A DNA stretch of 64,000 nt from Panagrolaimus kolymaensis (Eukaryota > Nematoda > Chromadorea > Rhabditida > Panagrolaimidae): the NCBI GenBank assembly GCA_028622995.1, contig JAJQJQ010000025.1, positions 1,860,001 to 1,924,000 on the forward strand, in the 5' to 3' direction. Shown one piece after another: positions 23,228 through 35,043 of the stretch. A model generated the notes under the pieces. The model was not told the origin of the DNA and ran no database searches. It worked only from the letters and a program-made list of their open reading frames with translations. The position numbers were made by a program, and so were the translations under genes. The stretch's first letter is position 1. Every line of letters begins with the position of its first letter.

Positions 23228-24558
23228 TTATTCATGTCTTCTTGGCGATTGAAACTGTATTGATAGAGCAGTAGTGCTCTCAACTTGTACAACCCTATGC
23301 TTAATAGTTTCATTTCTAAATATAATTTTTTTGATGAAATAAATGGTATGTTTTTTTGTAAAATTTCGATATGGCGAAACAAAAGTAATCGTTAAAATTG
23401 TATTAGAAATTGAATAAAAACTCATAAATAATAATCCCGCCATGCCAGAACTTCGTTTAAATTTTAAATCGTATAGCATTGCCATGGCACATGCAGTTAT
23501 GGGAGCTATAATAAATATAATTGGATTTGATATCTAAAAAATGGCAACTAATTATCGCGTCTAAAATGTTTACTTTTCTCGAATAAACCTTTAAAAAATT
23601 CACCTGTAAAAATAATAAAATTGTCAGCTGTCGATGTAAGTCATAAGTTTTTTTAGTAAAACTCGAAGCATTTTGACGCAATATTTTTAAGATCATAAAA
23701 ACAGTAAAATAACACAAAATTTCTGAGAAAATAAAAGCTCCGATAATGGAATATAAAACAACTCCAATTTTCATAGAATCTTTATCAAACCAAATAAGTA
23801 CAGAATCTGGTTGGATTTCATCAAACACTCCTGGATATGTATCATTGTAAACTTGCATCAATGGTGGCATATCCTAAAAATTTCAAAATCAAAAAAAATG
23901 AATTTAATCTAAGATTTTGTTTACTTTCATGTTAGTCATAAAATTGAAAGCAAAAAAAGCAAAAATAAAAGAAATTGAAAATCCAATAGTATAAGTTCCT
24001 ATAATAATTCTTTTATTGACTAAAATATCATGAAATTTAGGATCGGGATAAACAACGGTGAATCGATAAAATAAACAATAATCTTGTACAGAAATAATTT
24101 GGGCTACTGTCCATACAACCAGGCTCATCTAAAAGAATATCGAAAGTGTTATGCAAATAAAATTTTATTTGTCTACGAAAACTAAGATTTTTTTAAGACT
24201 TACAGAAAGTTTCACAACCACTTGACCAGAATCAGGACCAAATGTGTTTGTTAATAAAAAATATATATCCCTAGCAATGCCTTGAATGATGCAGCCGGTG
24301 CCAGGAAAGAATATTCTAGGTGTAAGAACAACTCCAACGAGAAATGAAAAACATAAATCCCAAAACTAAAAAAATTTACGCTTTTAAGTTTGCCAAGACC
24401 CCTGTTAAAATTACTGTGTACAACAATAAAAGCCTTCGATATTCGATCATACTTTTTGGTGTAATCCAAATGATCAAGGCTAAAGTATAAAATTGGCACA
24501 GCATTGATACGCCAGTAATGAAAACTAATGCGGCATCATAACTATCTAAAATTAACAT
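23228..24558 (-). CDS. Serpentine chemoreceptor, Str superfamily (SRH/SRI-like), diverged lineage
   Basis: Exons from 24558 leftwards join in frame: a first exon with TPKSM..YRRLLLLYT, a second beginning FWDLCFSFLVGVVLTPRIF and FFPGTGC, then MSLVVWTVAQII, a large exon ending in a TM5-TM6 stretch (RQLTILLFLQ), and a last exon with SNPIIFIIAP and PYRNF before a C-terminal tail ending at 23228. 'tpksM..Yr..LL...fWdl' and 'FP..g..G' are SRH/SRI signatures, closer to the Caenorhabditis pattern than the neighbouring plus-strand copies. The 50-bp intron between the first two exons is inferred from frame and fits GT-AG. It lies tail to tail with copy 6. No defects seen. Confidence 0.8.
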
Positions 24559-24989
24559 GTCAAGTTTATGCCTATGACAACTTTTATTTTGACGTCCATG
24601 CTTTATATATAAGTTCTAAAGTTTAGCAAAAATTAACAGGTGAAATTGCAAGTTTACAAAAAAATAATTCTTATTAAAGCAAAGTTAATTTGCTCGAAGC
24701 AGATGTTTTAGATTTTATTACCATGTTAACGCACAGGTAAGCATTCATTAAAAATTATTCAATTTTGGTAGTTTTTTTCATGGCCACATCTCCTCCGATA
24801 TCCAAATTTTAATTTGCTGCGATGACTAGCCGTTTCAAAAACTTTGATTTTTTAAAATATAGATTTTAAAATGTTTTATTATTTCTGCCTATAATAAATA
24901 TGTAATTTATAATTAATTTTTTAAAGATGAATTTTTTGTTTTCATTTCGTACAGGCATTATTAATGTGTTGTAGCAATAATGAGAATAC

Positions 24990-26010
24990 TTATGGAAAAC
25001 TGTAGCAAAAATAAAAATTAATATATTCTTTTCGAGTTGTTGAATTTAAAAAAATAATTATATTTTAAAATAATTGAAAAAAAGAAGCACGCTACCTTAG
25101 CAGAAGCAATGAAATGCTACCGGTCAAAGCAAAAATATCGCTGACAAAGGGTAAAGCAGCACCTAGAAATGCTGATATAGTTGGATTGGATGAAAAAATT
25201 GTCCTGCCAAAGGTATAACTAAGGCGAAAAACTTGAGCAGCAAATATTAAACATGTAACCACTAAAAATAGTTTAAAAGGCAGTCATTTGTTTGATTTTT
25301 GCTTTGTGTGCAAAATTATAAAGAGTACTTACAAAATAAACTCTTATCATTTCCTATAATCAAATTACCGGATTTTTTAGCAAAATAAAATTTAATAGAT
25401 GACATTAAATTCAAAGTTGCAGCAATACAAGTAGCCGTAATATAAATTAAAGTTGACATCAAAAAGGTTATCGAATCCATTGATTTATTTTTTAGTGAAG
25501 GGTTAACATTATTATCATTATCAAATGTGTATTCTCCGGGTTCATGAAATCTATAACAAACACCAAGAAATGATAATCCTACCATAAAATAAATGTACCA
25601 ATTTTGTCGCCAAATATTTTCATGACTGATTGGAAACCAAAAAATAGTAAACCGGTTCAAAGCCATCAACAAATGTCCAAGATATTGCATGATAGTAAAA
25701 TAAGTTCCAACACTTAAAGCTAATGACGCAAAATATCCATGGTCTTTATAAAATTCAGTAAAAAATGGAGATATTTTTAATCCCAAAAGAGTCTAAAATC
25801 AAAAACTATGTATTTTACCAAAAAAATAAGTTAACTTACAATTAAAAAATTTGCCAAATCATCGATAATTACTATTCGAAATATATTATAAAAAGGACCT
25901 TTGAAAGTGGTCTTTCTTTTGTAAAATAAAAGAAAAAATATGGATGCATGAAATGTGTAAAATATTGCTTCAACAACTATTAAAACAAATATAAATTCAA
26001 AAGACACCAT
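24990..26010 (-). pseudogene. Srg-superfamily-like serpentine receptor, array locus A, last acceptor lost
   Basis: Exons 26010-25840, 25792-25333 and 25261-25096 are intact and set the pattern for the array: exon 1 with YTFHAS..LLL..KRKTTFKGPFYNIFR, exon 2 with the signature ALNRFTIFWFP..HENIWRQNWY and FHEPGEY, exon 3 with LVTCLIFAAQVFRLSYTF and ending SISLLLLR. The Met-x-x-x-Asn-Arg-Phe-Thr and 'Ile-Trp' pattern after TM3 recalls SRG/SRV receptors. The fourth exon (TTRKEYINFY) is there, but the base triplet in front, CAG in locus C, reads AAA (25045-25047 on the plus strand), and it runs into a stop soon. Either a truncated protein is made or the gene is dying. Confidence 0.7.
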
Positions 26011-26529
26011 TTTTAAAGAACTTTATTTAAATGAATTCAGTTCTCTTATTAACTTTTTTTGTTGTTTGTATTAATTGAAAAGGTATTTTTTATAACTACA
26101 TTCATTTATTAAATAGTATGCAAGGAGCATAAACATAATGGGTAAAAAGAGTGATAAATGAAAACACGAATGTCACAATTCTTTGGTTTTTTCTTTTCAA
26201 AGTACATTTACTTTTCTAATTACTCTTTTTTTACTTTAAAAAAGCTTATAATTACAATTTTTTTACAATTTATAAATAAATCACAGCTTAAGTTATGAGA
26301 GTCATAAACGTCACCATCAAAACTTATTCTATTTAATATACTAAAGAAGTGCATTTACAATCAAAGTGAAGTCGTCTTTTTTGAAATAAATAAAAATTGC
26401 AGAAGTTCACGAAAGATTTTCATTTAAAAGTTTTGTTTTCTTATTTTTTAGTTTCCGCTAATGTTTAACCTTGAATGTGGATATTTTTAATTAAATTGAT
26501 AAGAATTTTATACTTTTATAATATTTAAG
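26011..26529. other. Spacer upstream of locus A
   Basis: A+T-rich, no gene seen; must contain the promoter of locus A and the 3' flank of locus B. Confidence 0.35.
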
Positions 26530-27670
26530 TTAGTATTGAGAATTATTTTGGTTTGAAAGTTTTATACGGGTAATAAAAACATGAGATGTTACATTGACAT
26601 TTTTCTGAGTTTTGAATTTGTAAAACCTGATGTATTCTTTGCGAATTGTGGAGCTAAATTTTTTTTATAGGTTAGTTAGTTCATTAATAAATTTTACCTT
26701 AACAAAATTAATGAAATACTTCCAATCCAAGCAAATAAATCCATTATAAATGGTAAACCTGCACCAATTATTGCTGAAATTTCTTGATTGTAGCCAAATA
26801 TCGATTGTCCCGTGGTACAAAAAAGGCGAAAAACCTGTGCAATAAAAATCAAAAAAGTTATAACTAAAAAAGCGGAATCTTCATAAGGGTTTCACAATCA
26901 AAAAAAACTTACAAAACAAACTTTTTTCATTAATGTTTGTCGTACCCGGTGCAAATTTATGAAAATAAATTTTAATCAAAGACAAAATATTAAAAAAGGC
27001 TGCCAAAACAGTTGTTGAAATATAAGTGATCGTCGCAGTTAAAAACATTATTGAAAAAGAATTACTGATTTTAAAAGACAAAATTACGGTGTTATCTGGT
27101 TTGAAAATAAAGATTCCAGGTTCATGAAGTTTATAACAAACAGCGAAAAATGGCAATACTATCAAAGCCCATGTGTACCAATTTCGCTTCCAAATCCTTT
27201 GATATTTTATTGGGAACCAAAACAAAGTGAATCGGTTAAAAGACATAAATAAATGACCCAAATATTGAATTATTGCAGTATACGTCCCAATGGTTATGCC
27301 TAGTGAAGCAAAGTAGCCATTGTATTGGAAAAATTCTTGGAAAAGTATGGCAATTTTCGTTGTAATGAAAAGCTAAAATGTAAATTAATATTTTTTTAGA
27401 ATTTAAAATGTCCACATATCAAAAATCTTATTTAAAAAAATGTTTTTCGTGCACCTTAAATATGATATCTTTTTCGATCCTTACAATTGTATACTTACAT
27501 TAAAAAAATATTATCAAATCAGCAACAAAAACAATTCGAAAAATGGTATAAAATGAGCCTTTGAACGCTGTTTTTCGTTTAAAAATAAGTAATATTAACA
27601 TCGAAGCATGAAATGTGTAAAAAATTATTTCTATTACAGTTTCGGTTATTATCTTCGTGAGAGATACCAT
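26530..27670 (-). pseudogene. Srg-superfamily-like serpentine receptor, locus B, one-base frameshift in exon 1
   Basis: Four exons recognisable: exon 1 from 27670 (YTFHASMLILLIFKRKTAF), exon 2 about 27373-26912 (SFNRFTLFWFPIKY..IWKRNWY, LHEPGIF), exon 3 ending SISLILLR, exon 4 with STIRKEYIRFYKFK and a stop at 26530. At the end of exon 1 (about 27505-27512) a run of seven T replaces the expected six, which turns the last codons into TAA just before the GT donor. With six T the exon would splice in phase 0 like its sisters. All else is normal, so this is a fresh mutation or a homopolymer error. Confidence 0.72.
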
Positions 27671-28309
27671 TTTAGAGAGGTTGAATAAAGTTGACACCAC
27701 TACAAAGAGCACTTCTGCGTAGAATGGAATAATTGAAAATTAACAAAGTAAATACAAAAAAAGCACTAATTATTTATCTTAAAGCCTTTGTTATTATTAA
27801 ATTACATTTTTTTAATGTTTAGTCATGGATTTGGTCTTCTGTACAATGGGCTTTCTACGTTAATGTGAATATAATTAAAAGACTTTCTACAACTCACTAT
27901 AAAATAATTAAATATAATGTGTGTATTGTAATTATTTTTAATTAAAGGATGTGCCCTTTTATAAATATGAAAGACGTGGAAAAGTGTTTCCTTGTTTCTT
28001 GGAAAATCGAATCGAGGGCTTTTTGTACTCCCAAAAAAAAAAGATTCCATTTAGGAGTCTTGTGTTTTGTATACAACAATACTTCCTCGTTCAATTTTTC
28101 ATTATTTTTTTCTAAAACTTTAATTCTTAGGGAAAATTTTTTCGAAATTTTGTAAAAAATTAATAAAAAAAACTTTATCATGTAGGAATGGGATATATTA
28201 CTTAAAGTAAAGAAAGATAAAACTACTTTCAAAATTATGTCATTTAAAATATCTTCCAAAATTACTATTACTAATTATTTAAATAATTTTTATTTACTTG
28301 TTTTTTAAT
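27671..28309. other. Spacer upstream of locus B
   Basis: No gene supported. Open frames on both strands here overlap each other and lack motifs. Confidence 0.35.
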
Positions 28310-29619
28310 TTAGTTTTCGAATGTGTTGTTATTGACTGGGGTTGAAGAAAGTGTAAAGACTTTTGACGCGTGTGTGCAAAAATAAAAATTAATATATTCT
28401 TGCCGAGTCGTTGAACTGAAAATAACATAAATAGCTTATTATTAATTAGTGTCTGCTTAGAATCAAAAACCATTTACCTCAATAATAATAATGAAATGCT
28501 TCCAGTCAAAGCAAAAATATCGCTTACGAAAGGTAAAGCTGCATTAACTACCACAAACATAAACGTATCGGATGCAAAGGCAGAGCGTCCAAAAGTGTAA
28601 CTAACTCGAATAAGTTGTGCAACAAAAATCAGGCAAGTAGTAACTGAAAAAAGTTAAGTAATAATGAACTCAAAGTAATCTCGACTTTTTATTTATTTTC
28701 TTTAGAAAATTGTGAGAGGCAACTCTCAAAATAAAAATTTCGATGCCCAAGGATTTTCTTATTTTTCTTTTCTTACTTTTTCTCTTTATTTTTTTGTGTT
28801 GAAAAAAAAAGACTTACAAAATAAACTTTTATCATTTATTTGAGATAAATTTCCATTTTTCTTAACAGAATAAAATTTTAAAAACGATAAAAGGTTTAGC
28901 GTTGCTGATAAGAAAGTGGTTGCAACATAAATAATTGTGTTTATTAAAAACATTATTTCCATCATTGATGCATCTGTTAATGAAACGCTTACACTATTGT
29001 TATCATTTGTAAAAATAAAAACACCAGGTTTATGAAGTCTATAACAAATATGAAGAAATGGCAGCCCTATCAAAATCCAAATGTACCAATTTCGTCGCCA
29101 AATATTTCTATGTTTGATTGGATTCCAAAATATTGTAAAACGATTAAAAGCCATTAACAAATGACCGAAATATTGCATCATTGTAAAATAATTTGCAAGA
29201 TGATAAAGGTTTGATCCCAAAATTCCATGAGCTTTAGCAAACTCGACATAGAAAAGAGGAACGCGGGTTGCACAATTGATCTAAATTTTTAACATAAAAA
29301 CTTCGAAGTGATCGTTATTTAAAATTGTTTTTTCAAGTTATTAGTTTTGTACATATCAATTTTCACTTTATTTGGTGCCATTAAATTTAAAAAAAAATAT
29401 TTGACAAAATTAATTAAGAATTTTTGTTTTAAATAAAGTAAAACTTACGATAACAAAAGCCGCCAAGTCTGCAACCAGCACAGTTCGAAAAATGTTATAA
29501 AATGGGCCTTTAAAACTTGTCTTCCGTTTTGCAATTAATAATAGCAACATAGATGCATGAAAAGTATAAATAACAACTTCATAAGAGAATACAGCAACCA
29601 TAAATTCTACTGACGACAT
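28310..29619 (-). CDS. Srg-superfamily-like serpentine receptor, locus C
   Basis: Intact four-exon gene: exon 1 from 29619 (MSSVEFMVAV, YTFHASMLLLL), exon 2 from about 29280 (AFNRFTIFWNPIKH, IWRRNWYIW, LHKPGVF), exon 3 (TTCLIFVAQLIRVSYTFGR to SISLLLLS) and exon 4 (STTRQEYINFYFC), stop at 28310. Differs from its sisters by Asn in place of Phe in FWNP and by a longer intron 1 of about 170 bp. Its neighbours A and B are the nearest relatives by their TFGR..SDIFALTG segment. Ligand unknown. Confidence 0.8.
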
Positions 29620-30505
29620 TTTTATTTAAATTTTTTTAAGCTTTCTAGTTTCGAAACAAATTCGTTTACTGTTTTTTTTAATTACAAAAAAGAGATTAAA
29701 AACAAAGGTTCCTCATAAAAAGATAAAAACAAAAACTATTGCGGTAGAAAATAGATAAATGCGAAGTTCTACAATTTCCTTATGTGTGTTGAGGTAATTA
29801 ATTTTTTTGCTTTAGTTTTCTTTTAATTATAAATAAGCTGCTAATTATTTGTAATTCAGTATATTTATGAGGAAATAGGTATTGTTGAAACTACAATAAT
29901 TAGTCATCAAATAAAAAAAGTTGAACATTTGCTTTGTTTTTTCTTTCTTTTTCTTAATTTCGGCTTATGTGGATGGATAAGTGTGTTTGTACAATAGTTT
30001 TCACAAAAAAAGTTAGTTTAACAACAAAAAGCCAATGTTCGTCTCAGCGCTTTAAAAAAAAGACAAATATTAATCAAAAAAAAAATGAAGCTTGCTTGAA
30101 AAATTTGCCATTTAAAAAGTATAGCTAAAGTTGAGAGTTTGGAATTTATAATATTTTTTAAGCATATTATATATTGAACAACATAAATAAATTAAATAGA
30201 AAATATTAAAGTAGATAAGAAATTTTTATTTTGTTTTCCTTCCTAGTAATTTTGATTGTTATTCCGTTTGTCCATGGAAATCTATCATGGGAAAGTTTAT
30301 AAAAAATGAAAAAATTAGCATAAATGTTAATGAAACTGCGAAACGCTTTCATTTTATAAAAATGAAGCGCTCGTAAGTGGCTGATGATTTTTAGTGGAAA
30401 AATAGCTAATTGTGAAAAATTGTGTCAACTCTTATAACAAAAATTCAATACATCGAAAAGTTTTCCTTAGATTCTCTCCTTTGGAAATACAAAAACTTTA
30501 CTTAC
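29620..30505. other. Spacer between locus C and the orphan exon D
   Basis: Nearly 0.9 kb, A+T-rich. Exons 2-4 that should follow exon 1 at 30676-30506 are not here. Confidence 0.4.
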
Positions 30506-30676
30506 AAAAATAAAACTTCCAAAATCCCCAATGAAAACGATTCGAAAAATATTATAAAAGGGTCCTTTGAAAGATGTTTTTCGTTTCGCAAATAACAAAA
30601 CCATCATTGAAGCATGAAAGGTGTAAATAATAAATTCAAAAATAACTACAATAATTTGAAATTCGATTGAAACCAT
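30506..30676 (-). pseudogene. Orphan exon 1 of a Srg-superfamily-like receptor (locus D)
   Basis: 171 nt, exactly the exon 1 length of the family, from MVSIEFQIIVV through YTFHASMMVLLFAKRKTSF to a sound GTAAGT donor. No continuation to the left. Missing exons 3 and 4 of an otherwise unaccounted gene are found 0.85 kb to the right on the opposite strand. Confidence 0.75.
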
Positions 30677-31013
30677 TGTCGACAAAAAGTTGTTTTGTTT
30701 TTAAAAGAAGAATATAAAAAACTTTAGTTTTGTAGCTTATTTATTTTTTAATGGCTTTAATCTTCATTTTTTTCTTAGAGTGTGGAAGTTTTTATAAAAG
30801 TCTGTATTTATGAGGCATCGTTAATTTAGTTTTTAAATAAGCAGAATTGTTTTTATTATTCACACTTCATTAAAACTAATTATGACGACTTCAAGCTCTT
30901 CGCTTTTTTAATGATATTTACCGCTCGAGTTTTGTGCAAATTAAAGTCAAAAAATTGCCATTTCTTATTTATTAAAATTGATACAATTAAATTTATTTAA
31001 AAAAAAAATTTTA
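30677..31013. other. Spacer left of a solo LTR
   Basis: A+T-rich, nothing recognised; one inversion breakpoint may lie in it. Confidence 0.3.
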
Positions 31014-31018
31014 GAAGG

Positions 31019-31304
31019 TGTCGTAACCGTAGAGTTGGTTACAACAAAGTATTCCCTTTAATGCCGTAGACTTGACACAGAATAAATAGAACGTATTTAT
31101 TATCAGGAACAGCTGTTAGCTGAGCGGTTAGCTAACAGCAACAAAAACGGTACAACGCAAAGTTCTTATCAATGACAACTAACAAACAATGAAACAAACA
31201 AATACAAAATAGGCTATGCAGCGAGGCTTCCATATTCCATACGAGACCATGAGAAACGATCACAGGCGCCATTTTGAATACATCGTGTTGTTAGAGCCAC
31301 AACA
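31019..31304. mobile_element. Solo LTR with 5-bp target-site duplication
   Basis: 286 bp starting TGTCGTAACC and ending CCACAACA, i.e. TG...CA ends, flanked on both sides by GAAGG (31014-31018 and 31305-31309). Less A+T-rich than its surroundings. It contains AATAAATA at about 31081 on the plus strand and TAATAAATAC on the minus strand. No internal retroelement genes next to it, so it is what recombination between two LTRs leaves. Confidence 0.8.
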
Positions 31305-31529
31305 GAAGGACATAAGATCTAAATCTTTGTATTAATTATTTTTAACTTTATTTTAATTGTTATCAAAATATGGAAATGATTAATCATTTTATTATTTAAT
31401 TCGTAGTCTTATTAAATAGAAATAGAGTCGCGTATTTTTTAATTTGAATTTCCCTAAATATTTTCAAAGAAACTTTATTTAAAGCAAAAATTATTCATAG
31501 CAACACCATTTGATGGATAATAACGTAAT

Positions 31530-31872
31530 GAACAATATTCAATTTCAAGTTGTTCGACTTTCTTATAGTATATTTCGGCCAATCTTTGCGGACAACCAAA
31601 ATATCTCAGCTTTTATTATGGCTACTTGGCCATTTATTATTGATATAAATCAATGGATTGGAAGCTTTTCTTTGTTGTTATTAAGGTACTTTTTTTATTT
31701 GCTTTTTTAGAGTTAAAATAGTTTCTTTAATTTCAGTAAAACTATTCGAAAAGAATACACCAACTATTACACGTGCAAAAAAGATGTGAAAATAATTATT
31801 TCGGGTAGTGTTCAACTTCATGGAGCGAGAAAGCAAACAATTATATCAAATCCTTCCAAGTGGAATGCATGA
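31530..31872 (+). pseudogene. Exons 3 and 4 of a Srg-superfamily-like receptor in inverted orientation (locus D')
   Basis: On the plus strand, opposite to the array: an exon 3 piece (about 31530-31685; VVRLSYSIFRPIFADNQN..AFIM, DINQWIGSFSLLLLR) with a GTACTT donor, then TTTCAG and exon 4 at 31737-31872 (KTIRKEYTNYYTC) with a stop. The first codons of exon 3 (TCLIFIV in the sisters) are altered. Upstream exons are absent. Together with locus D it most likely formed one gene that an inversion tore apart. Confidence 0.75.
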
Positions 31873-31926
31873 GTATTTATTACGAAAATGCGCTAAAAAT
31901 AATCTTAATACCTTTCGACTAAAATT

Positions 31927-32226
31927 TGTAAACACTTGCTAAAAGTCACTTGCTCATGTTATACTCATAAACGTCTGCTGAGATTTTTGTCACGAACATC
32001 TCGATACGTATAAATACGATTCTCAATTCTCTCGAGTCCATGCACATATCCACCAATCTTTCTGGTCACCATCCTGCACTCAAGCATCGCTCAACACCAC
32101 CTCAAGCAGTCCATCTCTCCTCTCACTTTATCTCTCTTATTCCAAATTGTAATGTTGTATTTTAAATAAATAAATAGAAACTTCCTATTCCGAGATCCAG
32201 AATAACCCGAACCGCAAACCGCTACA
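31927..32226 (+). mobile_element. Candidate solo LTR, unrelated to the one at 31.0 kb
   Basis: About 300 bp from TGTAAACACT to CCGCTACA. It is clearly less A+T-rich than its surroundings, and has TATAAATA at about 32010 and AATAAATAAATAG at about 32167, ordered as promoter and poly-A site of an LTR. A matching target-site duplication could not be found, so the exact ends are uncertain. Confidence 0.4.
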
Positions 32227-32432
32227 ATATACAGCCTTTACACAAGTAATTATCATTGCGCGTTTTTTCGTCTCTCTGTGTATGGAAATGATTCATGTTA
32301 AAATTTCAAAGAAAAATGAAACAGATTATTTATAGTAAAATTAAGGATAATGCGGTGATATAAGATGTTTTAATGTATGTAATTTCTTTTTATTATTTTT
32401 AAAACATTAAATTTTACAAAGAGAAATATTGT

Positions 32433-33584
32433 TTAGAATTTAGAATTCGATGATGCAGCAAGATTTTGTACACGAGATGATTGAATTGTTGTTGTAATTA
32501 TGCCTTTTTTACAAAAGTAAAAATTAATATATTCTTTCCGCGTAATTTGGCTAAAATAAAATTGAAATTATTGGAGAGAAAGAAATAAGATTTTTTCTTT
32601 AAATATTTGTTATTGGCAATAAAAAGAATTAGTAAATTCAGTGAATCGTTTAAGAGGAACTAAATTTGTAAAGCTTACCTCAAAAGCAACAAAGAAAAGC
32701 TTCCAACCCATTGATAAATATCAATAACAAACGGTAATGTTAAAACTATGAAAGCTGTAATATTTTGGTTATCGGAAAATATCGGTCGAACCAAACTATA
32801 GCAAAGTCGAAAAACTTGGACAATAAAAATTAAACATGTGATAACTGAAAATTATAATGTTCAAAATGAATCGGAGATTTAACAAAACTTACAAAATAAA
32901 CTTTTTTCGCTGCTGTTTGTAGAGTGTGCAGAAGCTTTGAATTTAATAAATGACAATACATTTAGAAGGACTGCAATCCCAGTCAATATAATATAAACTA
33001 TAGTTGTTAAAAAGTATGAAAAATCATTTATGGTTTTGTCTAAATAAATTACAGCGACATAATTATTTTTCCCGAATACATATGCACCAGGCAAATGAAC
33101 TCTGAATGAAATGTGGAGAAGGGGTAAAATTATTATAGCGTATGTGTACCAATTTCTACGCCAAATCCATTCATGTTTTAGGGGGAACCAAAATATTGTA
33201 AATCGATTGAAAGCCATTAACAAATGACCAAAATATTGTAAAACAGCTAAATAAGCCGCTATATTTAAATTTGCTGATGCAATATAAGGTACATTTTGGA
33301 AAAACTCATAGAAAACTAATGGAACCTTGAATGCGATAAGGACCTTAAAAATTAATTATTAGTAGTTTGAAGTAAGGCAAAAACTTTGGTAACTATATTT
33401 TTTTGATACTTACAATTACAAAATTGGCTATATCCGCTATGAACATAATTCGAAACATATTATAAAATGGTCCTTTGAAAGATGTTTTTCGTTTAGCAAA
33501 TAAAAGGATCATCATAGAAGCATGGAAAACATAAACAGTTAATTCAATAGCCACTGAGACAAAAATAAATTCAGCTGAAGGCAT
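32433..33584 (-). CDS. Srg-superfamily-like serpentine receptor, locus E
   Basis: Intact: exon 1 from 33584 (MPSAEFIFVS, YVFHASMMILL), exon 2 from about 33343 (AFNRFTIFWFPLKH, IWRRNWYTY, HLPGAYVFG), exon 3 (VITCLIFIVQVFRLCYSL to SFSLLLLR), exon 4 (QITRKEYINFYFCKKG), stop at 32433. With F, G and K it forms a subgroup marked by DIYQW before the last helix and by SSEKSLF at the end of exon 2. A hydrophilic C-terminal tail ends AASSNSKF. Confidence 0.82.
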
Positions 33585-33922
33585 TACAATTTTTTTTATA
33601 ATAAAATAAAATGAATATTTTTATGTAAAACTTATGTAGATTTAAAGCCAAGATGCAATTATTTTAAATTGGACAACTACACTCATGCTCTCGTTAAAAT
33701 ATTTTTTTTTGTTTTTTTGTAGTAAATGCTCCAGTTTTCATTCTCTAAAAACGCGTGGTGCATACACAAGGTATCGAAAATTCAACTTTTTTAATTAAAT
33801 TTTATAGATCGTGGGAATATTCAAAATTTTTATAGTTTGCTCATAACAAAATTAAATATTTAGATACAATCAAGGATTTTAGCTAGCATAAAAATTTTGT
33901 GCTTTGAAATTTTTTAATTTCA

Positions 33923-35043
33923 TCATGCTGCAAAATGTTGGACACGAGATGACATAATTGATGTTGTTTTCATATCTTTTTTGCAAATATAAAAATTTAT
34001 ATATTCTTTTCGGGTGGTTTGACTAAAATTAAATATATATTTAAAAAAATGGAAAATTGAAAAGTAGAGCTTTTTACAGTGCTGTAAACCAGCTAAAGAC
34101 ATTCTTTAAAATTTTGGAGCAAAAGCCATACCTTAACAAAAGCAATGAAATACTTCCAGTCCATTGATAGAAGTCAATAACAAATGGCAAAGAAGCAACG
34201 ATAAATGCAGTAATAATTTGATTTGACGCAAAAATTGGTCGAACCATAGTGTAGCAAAGTCGAAAAACTTGAACAATAAAAATTAAACAAGTGATAACTG
34301 AAAATCCTATATATATATATATCCATAACTCAATAATAATCAGGGTAATACTTACAAAATAAACTTTTTTCGCTGTTGCCAGTCGAATGAACACTAGATT
34401 TGAATTTAATAAATGACAATATATTCAACAAAACAGCCAGAACTGTAGTTATGATATAAATAACTGTAGCTGACTGATAAGTAAATGCATTTAAAATTTC
34501 GTCTTTATAAACTGCAGCTACATAGTTATCTTCCCCAAATAAATAAGCTCCAGGTTCATGAAGTCTATAGCAAATATGGAAAAATGGCAAGAATATTGTT
34601 GCATAAATATACCAATTTTGCCGCCAAATATTTTCATGTTTGATTGGAAACCAAAATATTGTAAACCGATTTAAAGCCATAAGCAAATGTCCAAAGTATT
34701 GCATGGCTCCCAAATACGATTCAAGGTTTAAATTAATTGACACTAAATATGTTTGATCTTTGAAAAATTTAAGAAATAATAAAGGTAATTTTAATCCACC
34801 AGCAATCTAAGAAGTATTGTATTAGTTTTAAAGATTATAGTCTAGGAAGCGGATGCCATTTTTCAAACTTACAATGATGAAATTTGCGATATCAGCAATA
34901 AACAAATTTCTAAAAATATCATAAAATGCTCCTTTGAAAGTAGTTTTTCGCTTAGCAAATAAGAGTAACAACACGGAAGCATGAAATATATAAATAATTA
35001 TTTCAATACCCACAGAAATAATAATAAACTCAACTGAAGGCAT
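33923..35043 (-). CDS. Srg-superfamily-like serpentine receptor, locus F
   Basis: Intact: exon 1 from 35043 (MPSVEFIIISV, YIFHASVLLLL), exon 2 from about 34808 (ALNRFTIFWFPIKH, IWRQNWYIY, LHEPGAYLFG), exon 3 (VITCLIFIVQVFRLCYTM, DFYQWTGSISLLLLR), exon 4 (QTTRKEYINFYICKKD), stop at 33923. Intron 2 contains a TATATATATATATA run (about 34309-34322), likely length-variable between individuals. Close relative of K. Confidence 0.82.

Noticed and set aside
27823..28259. Overlapping open frames on both strands at 28 kb
   Set aside because: No motifs, mutual shadows, AT-rich spacer between two receptor loci.
34305..34325. TA dinucleotide run as a promoter
   Set aside because: It lies in an intron of locus F on the evidence of flanking exons; simple repeat only.
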